From contig JBEIGE010000046.1 of the NCBI GenBank assembly GCA_040382055.1, positions 1 through 14,673 on the forward strand: a stretch of 14,673 nucleotides of DNA, given 5' to 3'. This DNA is from JBEIGE01 sp040382055 (GTDB taxonomy: Bacteria; Pseudomonadota; Gammaproteobacteria; Burkholderiales; Burkholderiaceae_C). Positions within the stretch are counted from its first letter, which is position 1, and each line of letters starts with the position of its first letter. Under the pieces are notes generated by a model. It was not told the DNA's origin, did no database searches, and saw only the letters and a program-made list of their open reading frames with translations. Made by a program: the position numbers and the translations under genes. Of this stretch, positions 11,922 through 14,673 are shown in pieces.

Positions 11922-13760
11922 ATGAATACCCCACACCTGCACCCCACCATCGATCTGGTCACCCGCCGCATCATCCAGCGTAGCAGTGGACCGCGCGCCG
12001 CTTACCTGCAAACAGTGGCGCAGCAGCGAAAAAGTGATCCGCAGCGCAGTGGGATGGGCTGCGCAAACATGGCGCACACCTCCGCCGCGTTGCCGACCAG
12101 CGACAAGTTGAAGATTCATGCAGAGCGAACGCCTCATATCGGCATCGTCACCGCTTATAACGACATGCTCTCGGCCCACCAGCCTTATGAGCTCTACCCC
12201 GAGTTCATTCGACAACATGCGCGCTCTTTGGGTGTCACGGCCCAGGTTGCCGGCGGCGTACCGGCGATGTGCGACGGCATCACCCAGGGCGCTGAAGGGA
12301 TGGAGCTGTCGCTGTTCTCACGAGACGTGATCGCGCTGTCTACTGCCGTGGCGCTGTCACACAAGGTGTTTGACGCCGCACTGTTTCTGGGCATCTGCGA
12401 CAAGATCGTGCCCGGGCTGTTCATGGGTGCGACGCAGTTCGGCCACCTCAGCGCTGCCTTCGTTCCCGCCGGCCCCATGACCTCAGGGCTGTCCAACGAC
12501 GACAAAGCCAAGGTGCGCCAGTTATACGCCCAAGGTCTGGTCAATCGTGAGGCTCTGCTTCAGAGCGAAGCGCAGGCCTACCACAGCCCCGGAACCTGCA
12601 CCTTTTACGGAACGGCCAACAGCAACCAGATGCTGATGGAAATCATGGGCCTTCACCTGCCCGGAGCCTCCTTCGTTAACCCCGGGACCCCATTGCGCGA
12701 CGCGCTGACCCGGGAAGCCGTCCGGCGGGCGGTCATCAACACGGGCCGCACCGGCAGCCAAGCCATTTGCCTGGCCGACATCGTCAATGAGAAGACGCTG
12801 GTCAATGGCATCATCGGTCTGATGGCCACCGGCGGATCGACCAACCACACCATGCATCTGGTGGCGATGGCCCGTTCAGCCGGTGTGTTGATGGATTGGG
12901 ACGACTTCGCCGACATCTCCAGCGTGGTTCCGCTGCTGGCGCGCGTCTACCCCAATGGCAGCTCGGACGTCAACCATTTCCACGCCGCCGGTGGTATGGG
13001 CTATCTGATGCAGCAGCTGCTCTCCAACGGCCTGCTGCATGGGGACGTGAGCACCGTCATGGGTCAGGGTCTGAGCGCTTACACCTACGAACCCTGGCTC
13101 GATGGAGATACTTTGGCCTGGCGTCCTGTGCCTCAGTACAGCGGAGATACCAGCGTGTTGCGATCGGTCGATCAACCCTTTAGCACCGACGGCGGCTTGC
13201 GCCTGCTGCAGGGTAATCTGGGCCGTAGCGTGATCAAGGTTTCTGCCGTCAAGCCCGAGCACCGCGTGGTGCGGGCCCAGGCGGTGGTGGTGAGTGACCA
13301 GCAGGACCTGCTGGCGCTGTTCAACGCGGGAAAGCTGGAGAAAGACTTCATTGCCGTGGTGCGCTACCAGGGCCCGCGCGCCAACGGCATGCCCGAGCTG
13401 CACAAACTCACCCCGCCCCTGGCGGTGTTGCAGGACAAGGGTTTCAAGGTCGCGCTCGTCACCGACGGCCGTATGAGTGGCGCCTCGGGCAAAGTGCCTG
13501 CCGCCATTCACCTCAGCCCCGAAGCCTTGGCAGGCGGTCCGATCGCGCGGGTGCAGGACGGCGACTGGATCATGCTTGACAGCGAGCGGGGTCTGCTGGA
13601 GGTTGAGGTGGACGCTGCTACGCTGGCCGCACGCACTGTTGAACATCAAGACCTCAGCCACAATGCCCACGGCACCGGGCGCGAACTCTTTGGCCTGTTC
13701 CGTAACCACGCCAGCACCGCCGAATCTGGCGCTTCCCCGCTGTTTGGCGACCGCACCTGA
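11922..13760 (+). CDS. edd: Phosphogluconate dehydratase
   Basis: Edd dehydrates 6-phosphogluconate to 2-keto-3-deoxy-6-phosphogluconate, the committed Entner-Doudoroff step. The protein is 612 residues, close to the 603 of E. coli Edd, and belongs to the IlvD/Edd family of iron-sulfur dehydratases. Visible family blocks are GGVPAMCDGITQGAEGMELS at 111-130 (Cys117), FLGICDKIVPG at 155-165 (Cys159), GTCTFYGTANSNQ at 224-236 (Cys226) and TDGRMSGASGK at 514-524. These cysteines are the expected cluster ligands. The length above 600 and the early GIVTAYNDMLSAHQPY block favour Edd over the shorter dihydroxyacid dehydratase, and the following eda gene confirms it. The start ATG has only a weak upstream purine stretch. 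The gene ends 11 bases before eda. Confidence 0.97.
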   Translation: MNTPHLHPTIDLVTRRIIQRSSGPRAAYLQTVAQQRKSDPQRSGMGCANMAHTSAALPTSDKLKIHAERTPHIGIVTAYNDMLSAHQPYELYPEFIRQHARSLGVTAQVAGGVPAMCDGITQGAEGMELSLFSRDVIALSTAVALSHKVFDAALFLGICDKIVPGLFMGATQFGHLSAAFVPAGPMTSGLSNDDKAKVRQLYAQGLVNREALLQSEAQAYHSPGTCTFYGTANSNQMLMEIMGLHLPGASFVNPGTPLRDALTREAVRRAVINTGRTGSQAICLADIVNEKTLVNGIIGLMATGGSTNHTMHLVAMARSAGVLMDWDDFADISSVVPLLARVYPNGSSDVNHFHAAGGMGYLMQQLLSNGLLHGDVSTVMGQGLSAYTYEPWLDGDTLAWRPVPQYSGDTSVLRSVDQPFSTDGGLRLLQGNLGRSVIKVSAVKPEHRVVRAQAVVVSDQQDLLALFNAGKLEKDFIAVVRYQGPRANGMPELHKLTPPLAVLQDKGFKVALVTDGRMSGASGKVPAAIHLSPEALAGGPIARVQDGDWIMLDSERGLLEVEVDAATLAARTVEHQDLSHNAHGTGRELFGLFRNHASTAESGASPLFGDRT

Positions 13761-13771
13761 AGTTAACCACT

Positions 13772-14404
13772 ATGACAACCCACTGTTTTATCCGCCCCGC
13801 GTTCAAGTCCCGCGTTGTGCCCGTGATTGTCCTGAGCGACCCGGCCCATGCCGTGCCGCTGGCGCACGCCTTGCTCGAAGGTGGCATTGATGTGATGGAG
13901 ATCACCTTGCGCTCGGACGCCGCCCTGGCGTCCATCGAAGCGGTGGCCAAAGCCGTACCTCATATGCACTTGGGGGCGGGCACGGTGACACGTGTGTCCG
14001 AGGTGCAGCAGGTTGTGGATGCGGGTGCCAGGTTTGCCTTATCTCCCGGCTGCACCGACGCGCTGGTTGACGCGGTCAAGACAGCCCGGTTGCCCTTTAT
14101 TCCCGGGGTGATGACACCGGGTGAGGTGATGCGCTGTCGCGAACTGGGCTTTACGCTCATGAAGTTATTCCCTGCCGCTCAGGCCGGTGGCATCAGCATG
14201 CTCAAGGCCTTGAGTTCACCGCTGGCCGACGTGATGTTCTGCCCCACCGGTGGCGTCAGCGCTGACAATCTTCAAGACTTCCTGAGCTTGCCCAATGTGG
14301 CCATGGTCGGCGGCTCCTGGCTCACGCCGGCCGATGCACTGGCTTCGGGCGATTGGGCCCGCATTACCGCATTGGCCCGCGCAGCAACGGCCCTGGCGGC
14401 TTGA
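13772..14404 (+). CDS. eda: KDPG aldolase (2-dehydro-3-deoxy-phosphogluconate aldolase)
   Basis: Eda cleaves 2-keto-3-deoxy-6-phosphogluconate to pyruvate and glyceraldehyde-3-phosphate, completing the pathway encoded by the three genes before it. The 210-residue length is normal for this class I aldolase, which works as a cytosolic trimer. The catalytic Glu43 and Arg47 lie in MEITLR at 42-47, the Schiff-base lysine is Lys131 in LMKLFPA, and the phosphate-binding end of the barrel is marked by FCPTGGV and VGGSWL. The ATG lies 11 bases after the edd stop, with GAAG at 13759-13762 as a weak ribosome-binding site, consistent with cotranscription. The downstream gene is convergent after 28 bases, and no terminator is visible in that gap. 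Confidence 0.97.
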   Translation: MTTHCFIRPAFKSRVVPVIVLSDPAHAVPLAHALLEGGIDVMEITLRSDAALASIEAVAKAVPHMHLGAGTVTRVSEVQQVVDAGARFALSPGCTDALVDAVKTARLPFIPGVMTPGEVMRCRELGFTLMKLFPAAQAGGISMLKALSSPLADVMFCPTGGVSADNLQDFLSLPNVAMVGGSWLTPADALASGDWARITALARAATALAA

Positions 14405-14432
14405 TTGGACCTTATGAGCGCACCTGCCTAAG

Positions 14433-14673
14433 CTAGACCTGCCCCGTCTGTCCCCACATAAACGAGTGCATGGACAGCATGCCGTAGGTCACACCGCCCT
14501 CCAGACCTTGGACCGTGTCGCCGGCGCGTTGTGCACCGAGTGCCACCAGGAGCGGCAGAAAATGTTCTTGCGTGGGATGGGCGCGTTGTGCAGCAGGTGC
14601 AAGGCTGCGGTAATTGACCATGGCGTCCAGGTTGTTGTCCAACACGGCTTGCCGCACCCAGGCTTCAAAAGCC
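14433..14673 (-). CDS. LigB/DODA-type extradiol dioxygenase, C-terminal end (partial)
   Basis: Only the last 79 or so codons are in the window; the gene continues past base 14673 and ends at TAG (14435-14433). The reading frame is open to the window edge, so the GTG at 14657 is internal and not a start. The motif AHPTQEHFLPLLVALGAQ closely fits the family pattern around the conserved C-terminal His, and the ending YGMLSMHSF resembles the usual C-terminus. The family (YgiD-like, DOPA-dioxygenase type) uses non-haem iron or zinc to open aromatic diol rings, but the substrate here is unknown. The active-site residues of the N-terminal part cannot be checked. It is convergent with eda. Confidence 0.85.
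   Translation of the reverse strand, partial: AFEAWVRQAVLDNNLDAMVNYRSLAPAAQRAHPTQEHFLPLLVALGAQRAGDTVQGLEGGVTYGMLSMHSFMWGQTGQV

Noticed and set aside
12876..13709. Open frame of 277 codons on the minus strand opposite edd
   Set aside because: It lies wholly antisense to a well-recognised gene, its translation is rich in His/Gln/Arg with no recognisable domain, and long antisense frames are common in GC-rich genes.
14405..14432. Terminator between eda and the convergent dioxygenase gene
   Set aside because: The 28-base gap shows no stem-loop or T run.

Overview
The window reads as ordinary chromosome from a betaproteobacterium, most likely Burkholderiales and probably a Comamonadaceae member of the Rhodoferax/Polaromonas/Acidovorax type. 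This rests on GC-rich coding bias, the respiratory complex I genes followed by NUDIX and DUF1178 genes, and the protein styles; it is inference from remembered gene neighbourhoods, not from a search. Coding density is very high: no gene-free stretch exceeds about 140 bases, and I see no RNA genes, insertion sequences, phage genes or CRISPR arrays.

Layout. (1) Bases 1-2819, plus strand: the end of the nuo operon (last 34 codons of nuoM, then nuoN), followed closely by a NUDIX hydrolase of the ADP-ribose pyrophosphatase type and a DUF1178 protein. (2) Bases 2877-8391, minus strand: three closely packed genes. In transcription order they are a large two-domain FtsX-type permease, a secreted lipocalin-like/CrtC-like protein that starts on the permease stop codon, and an MsbA-like exporter with fused membrane and ATPase domains. 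(3) Bases 8530-9543, plus strand: a PLP-dependent ammonia-lyase of the serine racemase/threonine dehydratase fold. (4) Bases 9677-14404, plus strand: zwf, pgl, edd and eda, a complete Entner-Doudoroff route from glucose-6-phosphate to pyruvate and glyceraldehyde-3-phosphate. (5) Bases 14433-14673, minus strand: the C-terminal end of a LigB/DODA-type extradiol dioxygenase.

How the genes work together. NuoM and NuoN are proton-pumping membrane subunits of NADH:quinone oxidoreductase. The Entner-Doudoroff genes supply NADPH (Zwf), hydrolyse the lactone (Pgl), dehydrate 6-phosphogluconate (Edd) and cleave KDPG (Eda). zwf and pgl are translationally coupled through a TGATG overlap, and a perfect 15-bp palindrome lies just upstream of zwf where an operator could sit. 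The minus-strand trio looks like an envelope export cluster, but the separate ATPase that an FtsX-type permease needs is not encoded here.

I found no strong case for a new biological system. The best leads are modest: the palindrome before zwf, the FtsX permease without its ATPase, the metal-site residues that bear on the ammonia-lyase substrate, a 9-bp hairpin inside pgl, and a 12-nt repeat that extends the N-terminus of the lyase.
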